A stretch of DNA of 9,186 nucleotides from assembly GCA_017517985.1 (NCBI GenBank), contig JAFWWX010000159.1, positions 1 to 9,186 of the forward strand, given 5' to 3'. The notes below the pieces were generated by a model. It saw only the letters and a list, made by a program, of their open reading frames with translations. It was not told the DNA's origin and searched no databases. Shown here in pieces: positions 1 through 6,653 of the stretch (positions are counted from its first letter, which is position 1; each line of letters opens with the position of its first letter). The translations under genes were made by a program, and so were the position numbers. The DNA comes from Clostridia bacterium (GTDB lineage: Bacteria; Bacillota_A; Clostridia; Oscillospirales; CAG-382).

Positions 1-153
1 GAAAACCTTATTGTAGAAGACTATGACGATATGGTTAAGGTTGTCGATCATCAGATGGAACAGTATCACAAAAATGGTGTAAATGATTATGTTTTCTATA
101 CAATTTGTGAAATATATGATGTAGATGTAACTGTATATGCAACAACTGACTGA
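1..153 (+). CDS. C-terminal end of an unrecognised acidic protein (5' end outside window)
   Basis: Frame 1 is open from the first base and ends in TGA at 151-153, with TAA directly after it (154-156), giving two stops in a row. The 50 visible residues are strongly acidic, with about twelve Asp/Glu, two Lys and no Arg. The last part alternates hydrophobic and acidic residues (VFYTICEIYDVDVTVY), which suggests a beta-rich C-terminal end. I recognise no family or motif. The gene lies 43 bases upstream of the membrane acyltransferase-like gene on the same strand and could be in the same transcript, but nothing visible ties its function to the cluster. The start and full length cannot be seen. Confidence 0.6.
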   Translation, partial: ENLIVEDYDDMVKVVDHQMEQYHKNGVNDYVFYTICEIYDVDVTVYATTD

Positions 154-182
154 TAAAATCAGGAAGCATTCATAAAGACGAC

Positions 183-189
183 AAGGAGG
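183..189 (+). promoter_or_regulatory. Ribosome binding site for the membrane acyltransferase-like gene
   Basis: AAGGAGG lies seven bases before ATG 197, a near-perfect Shine-Dalgarno sequence that fixes this start. I could not support a promoter in the 43-base gap before it. Confidence 0.8.
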
Positions 190-196
190 TTGTGAG

Positions 197-1291
197 ATGT
201 TTGCAAAAACAGATATAAATACAGGCAGACAAGTGGAGCTTGATTATATGAAAGGCTTGTTTGTCCCTATGATTTTATTTATCCATGCGTTTCAGATGCT
301 GGGTGGTCCCAATACGATTGTGGCACCGTATGAAATCATTTATATCATTGCAACGATGACCGGCGCAGCAATTTTTATGTTCGTATTGGGCGTTGGCACT
401 GCATTTTCCGGAAAAAGTGATAAAGCACTTGCTCTGTATGGTGTAAAGCTTATTATAATGGAATTTTTATGGAATGCACTTTCGCTTGCATTGCCTATGG
501 TTTTAAGTCAGTTTTTCCGCATGGCAGCAGGACTCACACCTGCATGGGAAGAAACCATGATGCGCGTTCCTGTTATGCTAACATACATAAATGTATTCTT
601 TATTGCAGGGATGTGCTACCTTGTAATAGCACTACTGCGAAAATTAAGATTGCCGATGTTTGGGTATGCAGGATTGGGAGTATTGCTTTTTGTTATCAGT
701 CCGTTTCTTTATATGAATGACAAAACAACCGGGAATAAAATCGTTGACTATATACTTATGACATTTGTAGGCGGCAGAGATGCAGTTTCCTTAACCTTTA
801 TTTCCTTACTGCCGCATGCCTTGCTTGGTGTGAGCTTCGGCAAGTTGTTGCGTCGCACTAAAAATAAAGGCAAACTATACAGCATTTTGGCGCTTCCCCT
901 TTCCTTGATTGTGATTGGCTATTTTGTGTACGCAATTACAACACATACCGAGCTTTCGGCATTATATACCTATTCGGATATGGGCTATGTCTATCCCGGT
1001 ATTTTGCGTGCGTTTGCAAATGCATCAAGCGTACTCCTGCTTGCCGGTCTGTTGTATGCCCTTCGGAATATAATAGCAGGAAACAAAACCGTGCACAACT
1101 TTATTATGCAATTTTGCCGGAATAATACACCGTATTATGCAATACATCCGTTCTACTTTTGCTGTATCACGGCAACTGCGGCATATCTTCCCTTTTCAGC
1201 CGGATTCTGCAGCGCGATGTCTGTTGTAGTCGGTGTACTTTGCTATGGTACGATTTTTCTATGGCATCGCATTAAAAATAAAATTCGATAA
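197..1291 (+). CDS. Multi-spanning membrane acyltransferase-like protein
   Basis: This 364-residue protein is almost entirely hydrophobic, with roughly nine or ten likely membrane segments (for example about 19-37, 43-68, 84-106, 127-147, 153-172, 227-250, 313-333 and 338-358). The N-terminus has the pattern Arg11, Asp16, Gly20, His30 (RQVELDYMKG, then IH). This is typical of the broad membrane acyltransferase group that includes acyltransferase-3/OafA-type, OpgC-type and heparan-glucosaminide N-acetyltransferase-like proteins. A late YAIHPFYF stretch (314-321) also fits that group. Such proteins move acetyl or other acyl groups onto sugars, lipids or other acceptors at the membrane. The substrate here is unknown. 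The start is supported by AAGGAGG at 183-189, seven bases before ATG. It is followed 36 bases later by the LuxE-like gene without a visible terminator, so a role in decorating the cluster product is plausible but inferred. The exact subfamily is uncertain. Confidence 0.7.
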   Translation: MFAKTDINTGRQVELDYMKGLFVPMILFIHAFQMLGGPNTIVAPYEIIYIIATMTGAAIFMFVLGVGTAFSGKSDKALALYGVKLIIMEFLWNALSLALPMVLSQFFRMAAGLTPAWEETMMRVPVMLTYINVFFIAGMCYLVIALLRKLRLPMFGYAGLGVLLFVISPFLYMNDKTTGNKIVDYILMTFVGGRDAVSLTFISLLPHALLGVSFGKLLRRTKNKGKLYSILALPLSLIVIGYFVYAITTHTELSALYTYSDMGYVYPGILRAFANASSVLLLAGLLYALRNIIAGNKTVHNFIMQFCRNNTPYYAIHPFYFCCITATAAYLPFSAGFCSAMSVVVGVLCYGTIFLWHRIKNKIR

Positions 1292-1315
1292 TCATTTAAA
1301 AAGTATAAAAATAAC

Positions 1316-1319
1316 GAGG
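1316..1319 (+). promoter_or_regulatory. Ribosome binding site deciding the LuxE-like start
   Basis: GAGG lies eight bases before ATG 1328. Its last base is also the first base of an in-frame GTG (1319-1321), which is therefore too close to serve as the start. Confidence 0.75.
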
Positions 1320-1327
1320 TGATATTT

Positions 1328-2446
1328 ATGACTGCAAGACATGAACTTTTAAAACTTGAAGATGTTTATGACCACAATAATTCTTCAGAACTTTTCCTCG
1401 ATGCTATGAGGGAATGCCTTACACATCATATAGAAAATTGTGAATTTTTCAGAAAGTTGTGTGATGATGCGGGATTTAAGGTGGAGGATTTGAAAACAGA
1501 AGCAGATTTGGAAAAAATCCCACCGATTCATGCAAACTTTTTCAAACAGTATGAGGTGCTTTCTGTTCCCTATGAAACAATTACAGAGCGTGCAACAAGC
1601 TCTGGTACAGGCGGACAGAAAAGCCAGATGTTTTTTGATAAGGACAGCTTTGATTTTGGAAATTCTATGATAGAGAACGAGTTTCGCTATTATGGATTCC
1701 TTTCTGACGAACTTACCAATTACCTTCTCTTTACATATGAGCCTGCAGAAGTAAGTAAGGATTTAGGTACAGCAAAAACAGATGTGGGACTTTTAAGCTA
1801 TGCTCCCGTAAATGATACGTTTTTTGCTCTTCGTTATAATGGCGAGGGACACGATTTTGACGTTTACGGTACAATAGCGGCCTTAGAAGAATATGAAAGA
1901 CAAGGAAAGCCTGTCAGAATTTTTGGGTTCCCTTCATTTTTGTATTTTACAGTGAAACAAATGAAAGATACAGGACACAGACCGCTAAAGCTTAACACAA
2001 ATTCAATGACGCTGCTTGGCGGCGGATGGAAAGGCTATGCAGATAAGCAAATCAAAAAAACGGAACTTTATTCTCTTGTAGAAGAAATGCTTGGAATACC
2101 CGAGCAAAACTGTCGTGACGGTTATGGCTCGACAGAACACTCTGTTCCATACTTTGAATGTAAAAACCATCATTTCCACATCCCTGTGTACAGCAGAATG
2201 ATTATCCGTGATGTTGAAACATTAGAGCCTTTGCCGAACGGCACCCCGGGTTTTGCTAATTTCGTTACTCCCCATCTTATGAGCGTACCTGCTGTATCAG
2301 TTCTTATGGGCGATATGGCGGTGCTTCACGATGCAGAGGAATGCGGATGCGGTATCAAGACACCGTATATGGAAATCCTTGGCAGAGCCGGAACAAGCGC
2401 AACCAAAAGCTGTGCGATAAAAGCAAGCGAACTTCTGAAGAGATAG
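1328..2446 (+). CDS. LuxE-like acyl-protein synthetase (adenylate-forming)
   Basis: The protein has 372 residues, close to the usual length of LuxE. Members activate a carboxylic acid as acyl-AMP and transfer the acyl group to their own cysteine before passing it to the LuxC reductase. Visible motifs are the glycine/serine-rich phosphate loop TSSGTGGQKS (90-99), the adenylate-binding motif YGSTEH (266-271), GDMA (328-331) and LGR (351-353). Cys362, eleven residues from the end (SATKSCAIK), lies where LuxE carries its acyl-transfer cysteine. The N-terminus (CEFFRKLCDDAGF, then LEKIPPIH) is typical of LuxE/PaaK proteins. ATG at 1328 is preferred over an in-frame GTG at 1319 because that GTG overlaps the GAGG ribosome binding site (1316-1319). 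The stop is 11 bases before the LuxC-like fusion gene, its expected partner. No luciferase or LuxD is visible, so the acid it activates is unknown and need not be tetradecanoic acid. Confidence 0.88.
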   Translation: MTARHELLKLEDVYDHNNSSELFLDAMRECLTHHIENCEFFRKLCDDAGFKVEDLKTEADLEKIPPIHANFFKQYEVLSVPYETITERATSSGTGGQKSQMFFDKDSFDFGNSMIENEFRYYGFLSDELTNYLLFTYEPAEVSKDLGTAKTDVGLLSYAPVNDTFFALRYNGEGHDFDVYGTIAALEEYERQGKPVRIFGFPSFLYFTVKQMKDTGHRPLKLNTNSMTLLGGGWKGYADKQIKKTELYSLVEEMLGIPEQNCRDGYGSTEHSVPYFECKNHHFHIPVYSRMIIRDVETLEPLPNGTPGFANFVTPHLMSVPAVSVLMGDMAVLHDAEECGCGIKTPYMEILGRAGTSATKSCAIKASELLKR

Positions 2447-2449
2447 AGG
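2446..2449 (+). promoter_or_regulatory. Ribosome binding site deciding the LuxC-like fusion start
   Basis: GAGG begins on the last base of the luxE-like stop codon (TAG, 2444-2446) and is eight bases before ATG 2458. It rules against the in-frame start at 2341, which would lie inside the preceding gene without a comparable site. Confidence 0.75.
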
Positions 2450-2457
2450 TGAAATGC

Positions 2458-4932
2458 ATGATGGAATTTATTATAAGAGGTAAAAAAACCGCACTTGAAA
2501 AAGAACATTGTTTTAACGGAATAAACGAACAGATAAACAATGACCTTTCAAACGGAGTTTTAGATATAAGAAAGGCCATTTCAAGCCTTGATAAGCTTGG
2601 TCATTTTGTTGCCGAAAGTGAAACTTTTTTGGTTCCGGAACTCATGGAACTCGGCTTTTCAAAAGATGAGGCAATGCAGATAAAAAAAGACTCTCTTGCT
2701 GTTTTGTCGGAGAAAGAGCTTTACAAAAAGATAAACAGAGAGCTTGGCGGTCTTCCTTTTGAAATTTCCCGTCAGACAAGTCGTGAAGAACAGTTTGAAG
2801 GCTGGATGCCGGTTGGTGTTTTGGGCCATGTTACAAGCTCAAACGATGCAATGCTTCCGTTTTTCAGTTCTGTGGAAGGAATTTTAACAGGAAACATAAA
2901 TGTTATTAAAACGGCATCGGGGGCACACAAGGTTGCAATGAAGCTGATTGAAAAACTTTGCGAAGAAGACGAAAGTTTATGTCCGTATTTTTACGTATTT
3001 CCTCTTTCATCAAAAGATAAGGAACTTTTAACTGAACTTTTCAGTTTGTGTAACACAGTTGCGGTGTGGGGTTCTGACGGTGCAGTCCGTGGCGTAAGAG
3101 AACTTGCACCAAGCGGTGTAAATATCGTTGAATGGGGTAACAGAATAAGCTTTGCTTACTTCACAGAAAAGGGCTGCACAAAAGAAAGGCTGACAGGACT
3201 TGCACACGATGTATGTGTAAACGACCAGCAGGCGTGCAGTGCACCGCAGATTGTGTACTATGAAACGGATTCAAAAGAAGAGCTTTTGAAGTTTGCCAAT
3301 GATTTTTATACAGAGCTTCAGAAGGTATCGGATACCTATCCCCTTCATCCTATGACTCAGCCCGAAAAGGCTGAACTCACGGCACAAACCAAAATGTGCT
3401 ATCTTGAAGAAGTTATGGGGGATGCAAAACTTATTGACGGAAACGGATGCCGTTTGTTCGTCAAATTTGATAACGAACTTTGTGCATCGCCTTTGTACCG
3501 TACTGTTATAGTTAAAGGAATCAAAAGATGTGAGCTTATCAGCGTACTAAGGCCGTTCCGTTCGTATTTGCAGAGCGTTGGTCTTGCGTGCAGCACAGAG
3601 GAAATTGTTCCGCTTACAAACCTTTTGCTTGCCGGCGGTGTTACCCGTATAACAGAACCGGGACTTATGATGGGCGGATACACAGGAGAGCCCCATGACG
3701 GCGTTTTTGCCATGACACGCTATCTTAAAAGGGTAAGCTTTATCAACAGCGGGTTGCCTTCGGGAAGCATGTCGCTCAGCGAAATGAGCTCCGAGATAAG
3801 AAAACCTTTTGATAACGGCACTCCGTTACTTAAAAAAGACGAATTTCCTGCCGAAAGAGAAATTGAAGACGAAGGCTATCTTGTTCTAAAAAGCGGAGGC
3901 AGCAGCGGAAAAGCAAAATACGCACCCCACACATATGCCGATGCTGAAGTTACATATAAAGAAACAGGTCGTTTTATTATAGCCGCAGGCGTTAATCCTA
4001 AAAAAGATATCTGTATGAATCTGTTTTATTCAGGTGAATTGTACGGAGGCTTTATAAGCATATATGAAGCACTGAAAAGTGCTGAAATAATCCAGCTTCC
4101 CATGACTGCGGTTATGGATATGGAACGTATGGCAAACGAAATCGTGGAAAGCAAAGTAAATGTGCTTATGGGTATGCCTACATATCTTTTGAGACTGTTC
4201 TCAGAGCAGAAAGAAACCCTCCAAAATTATGGCGGCATTGACCTTGTACTCTACGGCGGAGAGCATTTTGACCCTGCACAGGCAGAATATATTAAAAAGA
4301 CATTTAATGTAAAAAGAATTGCCTCCATCACATACGGTTGCAATGAAATCGGTTCTATGGGATATGCCTGCGAGTATTGCGAGGGAAGCATTCATCACGT
4401 GGCACCAAGTAAATATCTTGAGATATTAAAACTTGATACTGATGAGCCTGCACCGTTCGGTGAGGTTGGCAGACTTGTATGGACCCCCATCAACCAGGAA
4501 AACACTCCTATTAAACGATATGAAATAGGAGACCTCGGCAGATTTGTGAAAGAACCGTGCAAATGCGGAAGACTTGCACCAAGATTTGAACTTTTGGGAA
4601 GATTCGGAGATGTTTTTAAATTTGCAACTAATTATGTAAATTATAAAACCATAAAATCCATTTTTGCGAAAAAAATGAACTATAACGGATGGCTTCAGGT
4701 TATTTTGTCCTATGACAAAGTAAGCGTAATGACGATTTGTGTTGAAACCGAGTTTGCTGATTCAGAATCGGGAGCCATTGAAATTCTTAAAAGTAATTAT
4801 CCTGAAATTAATGAAAGCTTAACAGATAAAACAGGTATTGTAAACATTGTGAAACAGGATAAAGACCGCTTTGAGCTTAGCTTACGCGGCGGAAAGGTAA
4901 GAAGCGTAATAGACAAAAGGAATAAGAATTAA
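2458..4932 (+). CDS. LuxC-like acyl reductase fused to a PaaK-like adenylate-forming domain
   Basis: This 824-residue protein has two domains. Residues 1 to about 430 match the LuxC acyl reductase family. They contain a Gly-rich nucleotide-binding stretch (GWMPVGVLGHVTSSND, 115-130), GNINVIKTA (145-153) and the catalytic cysteine Cys260 in QQACSAPQ (257-264). LuxC reduces an enzyme-bound acyl group, or acyl-CoA, to an aldehyde with NADPH. Residues about 470 to 824 form a PaaK-type (phenylacetate-CoA ligase-like) domain: phosphate loop KSGGSSGKAKY (478-488), YGCNEIG (626-632, Glu630), YEIGDLGRF (688-696, Asp692), a CKCGR cysteine pair (701-705) and LLGRFGD (712-718). The domains are joined in one open frame by a linker near 430-470. 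The frame is open back to 2341, but the start is placed at ATG 2458, eight bases after GAGG (2446-2449) and 11 bases after the luxE-like stop; ATG 2461 is an alternative. The second domain may supply acyl groups to the first, or reload the aldehyde or acid; this is inference. Confidence 0.9.
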   Translation: MMEFIIRGKKTALEKEHCFNGINEQINNDLSNGVLDIRKAISSLDKLGHFVAESETFLVPELMELGFSKDEAMQIKKDSLAVLSEKELYKKINRELGGLPFEISRQTSREEQFEGWMPVGVLGHVTSSNDAMLPFFSSVEGILTGNINVIKTASGAHKVAMKLIEKLCEEDESLCPYFYVFPLSSKDKELLTELFSLCNTVAVWGSDGAVRGVRELAPSGVNIVEWGNRISFAYFTEKGCTKERLTGLAHDVCVNDQQACSAPQIVYYETDSKEELLKFANDFYTELQKVSDTYPLHPMTQPEKAELTAQTKMCYLEEVMGDAKLIDGNGCRLFVKFDNELCASPLYRTVIVKGIKRCELISVLRPFRSYLQSVGLACSTEEIVPLTNLLLAGGVTRITEPGLMMGGYTGEPHDGVFAMTRYLKRVSFINSGLPSGSMSLSEMSSEIRKPFDNGTPLLKKDEFPAEREIEDEGYLVLKSGGSSGKAKYAPHTYADAEVTYKETGRFIIAAGVNPKKDICMNLFYSGELYGGFISIYEALKSAEIIQLPMTAVMDMERMANEIVESKVNVLMGMPTYLLRLFSEQKETLQNYGGIDLVLYGGEHFDPAQAEYIKKTFNVKRIASITYGCNEIGSMGYACEYCEGSIHHVAPSKYLEILKLDTDEPAPFGEVGRLVWTPINQENTPIKRYEIGDLGRFVKEPCKCGRLAPRFELLGRFGDVFKFATNYVNYKTIKSIFAKKMNYNGWLQVILSYDKVSVMTICVETEFADSESGAIEILKSNYPEINESLTDKTGIVNIVKQDKDRFELSLRGGKVRSVIDKRNKN

Positions 4933-4937
4933 GGAGG
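4931..4937 (+). promoter_or_regulatory. Ribosome binding site for the exporter gene, overlapping the upstream stop
   Basis: AAGGAGG overlaps the TAA stop (4930-4932) of the LuxC-like fusion and is seven bases before ATG 4945. This arrangement favours coupled translation of the two genes. Confidence 0.8.
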
Positions 4938-4944
4938 ACATAAA

Positions 4945-6648
4945 ATGGCAAATTCATTCAGCGTTAAACGAAGCCCTCTTGTAACTAAAACATTTCTGTC
5001 AATTCTTGTCCCCACTATTCTTATGAATCTGACAACGGCAATCGGCTCAATGGCAGATACAGTAATAATAGGTCAGTATCTTGATGACTTGTCCCTTTCG
5101 GTTGTAACTTATGCAACGCCGATTTATATGGTTATCAATACAATTGCCGCTTTATTTGCTATCGGCGGTTGTATCGCCGTAAGCGTTGATACAGGAAAAG
5201 GCGAAAAGACAAGTGCCAACAGAGCATTCAGTATGTCTGTCATCTGTCTTGTGTTCTTATCTATGCTTCTGTTTTTTGCAGGTGTGTTTTTCACTAAACA
5301 GATAACAGTTATGCTTGGTGCGGGAAATGAGCTGGTCTTTTACAAAGTAATGTCATATGTTCGCATTATCTTATTGGGCGCACCTATCTTTATATTAAAC
5401 ATTTCATGTGCATTTTTTGTGAGAAATGATGGCAGACCCACACTTTCGATGGTAGGGATGATTTCATCTATGGGGATAGATATTATATTAAATCTTGTAT
5501 TTGTGGGATTTATGAGCATGGGCGTTGCCGGTGCGGCTATCTCTACGGTTATAGGCAAAGGTGTGGGATTGGTGATTGTGGGAAGTCACCTTTTCTCAAA
5601 AAAGAACACACTTAAATTCTGTTTTTGCTTTAACTCTTCGGTTTGGCGTATTATAAAAAACGGAATTGGCTCAGCACTTTCCTTTGTGTATCAGTTTGTG
5701 ACTATTATTATAATGAATCACTATGTAGTTCAAATAAGCGGACCCGAAGGCATTGTAATATATACCGTTGTGTTTAATTTGTGCACAGTATCTCTTGCAG
5801 TTTTTGAAGGTCTTAGCCAGACTATACAGCCAATGGTCAGCCTTTACTTCGGAGAAAAAAGCAACAAGAAAGTAAAAGACAGTGTAAAGCTTGCAATACT
5901 TTCTGCTGTTATAATATGCGGAAGTGTTATGGCTGTGCTTGAAGTCTTCCCTTCTATTGTGCCTCATATGTTCGGCATCTGTGAAGCCGGTTTGGTCAAT
6001 CAGGCTTCTCTTGCAGTAAGAATCTATACTACAAGTATGTTTATTATGACGCTGAACGTGATAATCGGAAATTATCTTCAGTCTATCGAACTTGGCCCTG
6101 TAACAAGTATTCTGGTAAGCCTCAGATGTTGCGTTTTGCTTTTGGTATGTGTGTTTATTTTAGGCGAGCTTTTCGGATTAGGCGGAATATGGGCGGCGTA
6201 CACAGTAGCAGAAATTCTTACATTTATGGTATTTATAGCCATCAACATAATAAAAAGAAAAAAACTCTCCAAAAACAATGTAAGTGCCGATATATTCTTC
6301 CTTGACAAAAAGGTTGAAGAAAGCTGTGAGTCGTTAGTTTATAAATGCAACACAAATGAGTATGAGAGATTTTGTAATGAGATAAAGATTCTTGCTGACA
6401 AAATTTCAATTTATAATGAGAAAATGCTTGTTACGGCTTTAGAGTATTTGTCAAAGCTTAAGGATGTTATAGTAGATAAAAACGGAAAATATATTGAGGT
6501 TGAGTTTAACGCCTGTGATGAAAAAATAATTATAAGCGATAATTTAAGTCATGATAAGTTGAAAGATGATATTGCCAAAATCACAGATGAAGGCATAGAG
6601 TACGGACCCGTTCTCGGCCTTAACAGAATTTGCATTAAAAGGAGCTGA
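4945..6648 (+). CDS. MATE-family exporter with a degenerate GHKL-ATPase-like C-terminal extension
   Basis: Residues 1 to about 437 are a typical MATE (multidrug and toxin extrusion) transporter, a cation-driven exporter in the cytoplasmic membrane with about twelve membrane helices. Family-like landmarks are IGSMADTVIIGQY (33-45), NDGRPTLSM in the first half (161-169), GVAGAAISTVIG (193-204), and the repeat of this plan in the second half with EGLSQTIQPMVSLYFG (288-303) and GLGGIWAAYTVAE (411-423). MATE proteins are usually about 450 residues, so residues 440-567 are extra. That tail is soluble and resembles an anti-sigma/histidine-kinase-type ATPase fold: a helix with ALEYLSKL (498-505), then beta strands IEVEF and KIIISDN (527-533), and a closing GLNRICIKRS (558-567). 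Catalytic residues look lost. The start follows AAGGAGG (4931-4937), which overlaps the preceding stop. It probably exports the cluster product. Confidence 0.88.
   Translation: MANSFSVKRSPLVTKTFLSILVPTILMNLTTAIGSMADTVIIGQYLDDLSLSVVTYATPIYMVINTIAALFAIGGCIAVSVDTGKGEKTSANRAFSMSVICLVFLSMLLFFAGVFFTKQITVMLGAGNELVFYKVMSYVRIILLGAPIFILNISCAFFVRNDGRPTLSMVGMISSMGIDIILNLVFVGFMSMGVAGAAISTVIGKGVGLVIVGSHLFSKKNTLKFCFCFNSSVWRIIKNGIGSALSFVYQFVTIIIMNHYVVQISGPEGIVIYTVVFNLCTVSLAVFEGLSQTIQPMVSLYFGEKSNKKVKDSVKLAILSAVIICGSVMAVLEVFPSIVPHMFGICEAGLVNQASLAVRIYTTSMFIMTLNVIIGNYLQSIELGPVTSILVSLRCCVLLLVCVFILGELFGLGGIWAAYTVAEILTFMVFIAINIIKRKKLSKNNVSADIFFLDKKVEESCESLVYKCNTNEYERFCNEIKILADKISIYNEKMLVTALEYLSKLKDVIVDKNGKYIEVEFNACDEKIIISDNLSHDKLKDDIAKITDEGIEYGPVLGLNRICIKRS
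6640..6644 (+). promoter_or_regulatory. Ribosome binding site for the GNAT fusion gene, inside the exporter gene
   Basis: AGGAG lies in the last codons of the exporter gene, just before its TGA (6646-6648), and nine bases before ATG 6654. Confidence 0.75.
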
Positions 6649-6653
6649 AAGCT

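Noticed and set aside
154..196. Promoter or terminator in the gap before the membrane acyltransferase-like gene
   Set aside because: I see no convincing -35/-10 pair and no hairpin followed by a T-run in these 43 bases.
469..720. Overlapping + strand open frame of 83 residues
   Set aside because: It lies in another frame inside the membrane acyltransferase-like gene, is rich in Cys/His and resembles no protein family; a shadow frame.
1319..1327. GTG start at 1319 for the LuxE-like protein
   Set aside because: The GTG overlaps the ribosome binding site itself; ATG 1328 has correct spacing.
2341..2457. Extended N-terminus of the LuxC-like fusion starting at 2341
   Set aside because: This stretch overlaps the end of the LuxE-like coding region, is basic and unlike LuxC, and has no ribosome binding site comparable to GAGG at 2446-2449 before ATG 2458.
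2430..2470. Possible frameshift making the LuxE-like and LuxC-like genes one broken gene
   Set aside because: Each protein has a complete set of motifs, a proper stop or start and a ribosome binding site between them; these are two intact genes.
3399..3713. Minus-strand open frame of 104 residues inside the LuxC-like gene
   Set aside because: It is fully covered by the LuxC-like domain on the + strand and has no recognisable motif or ribosome binding site.
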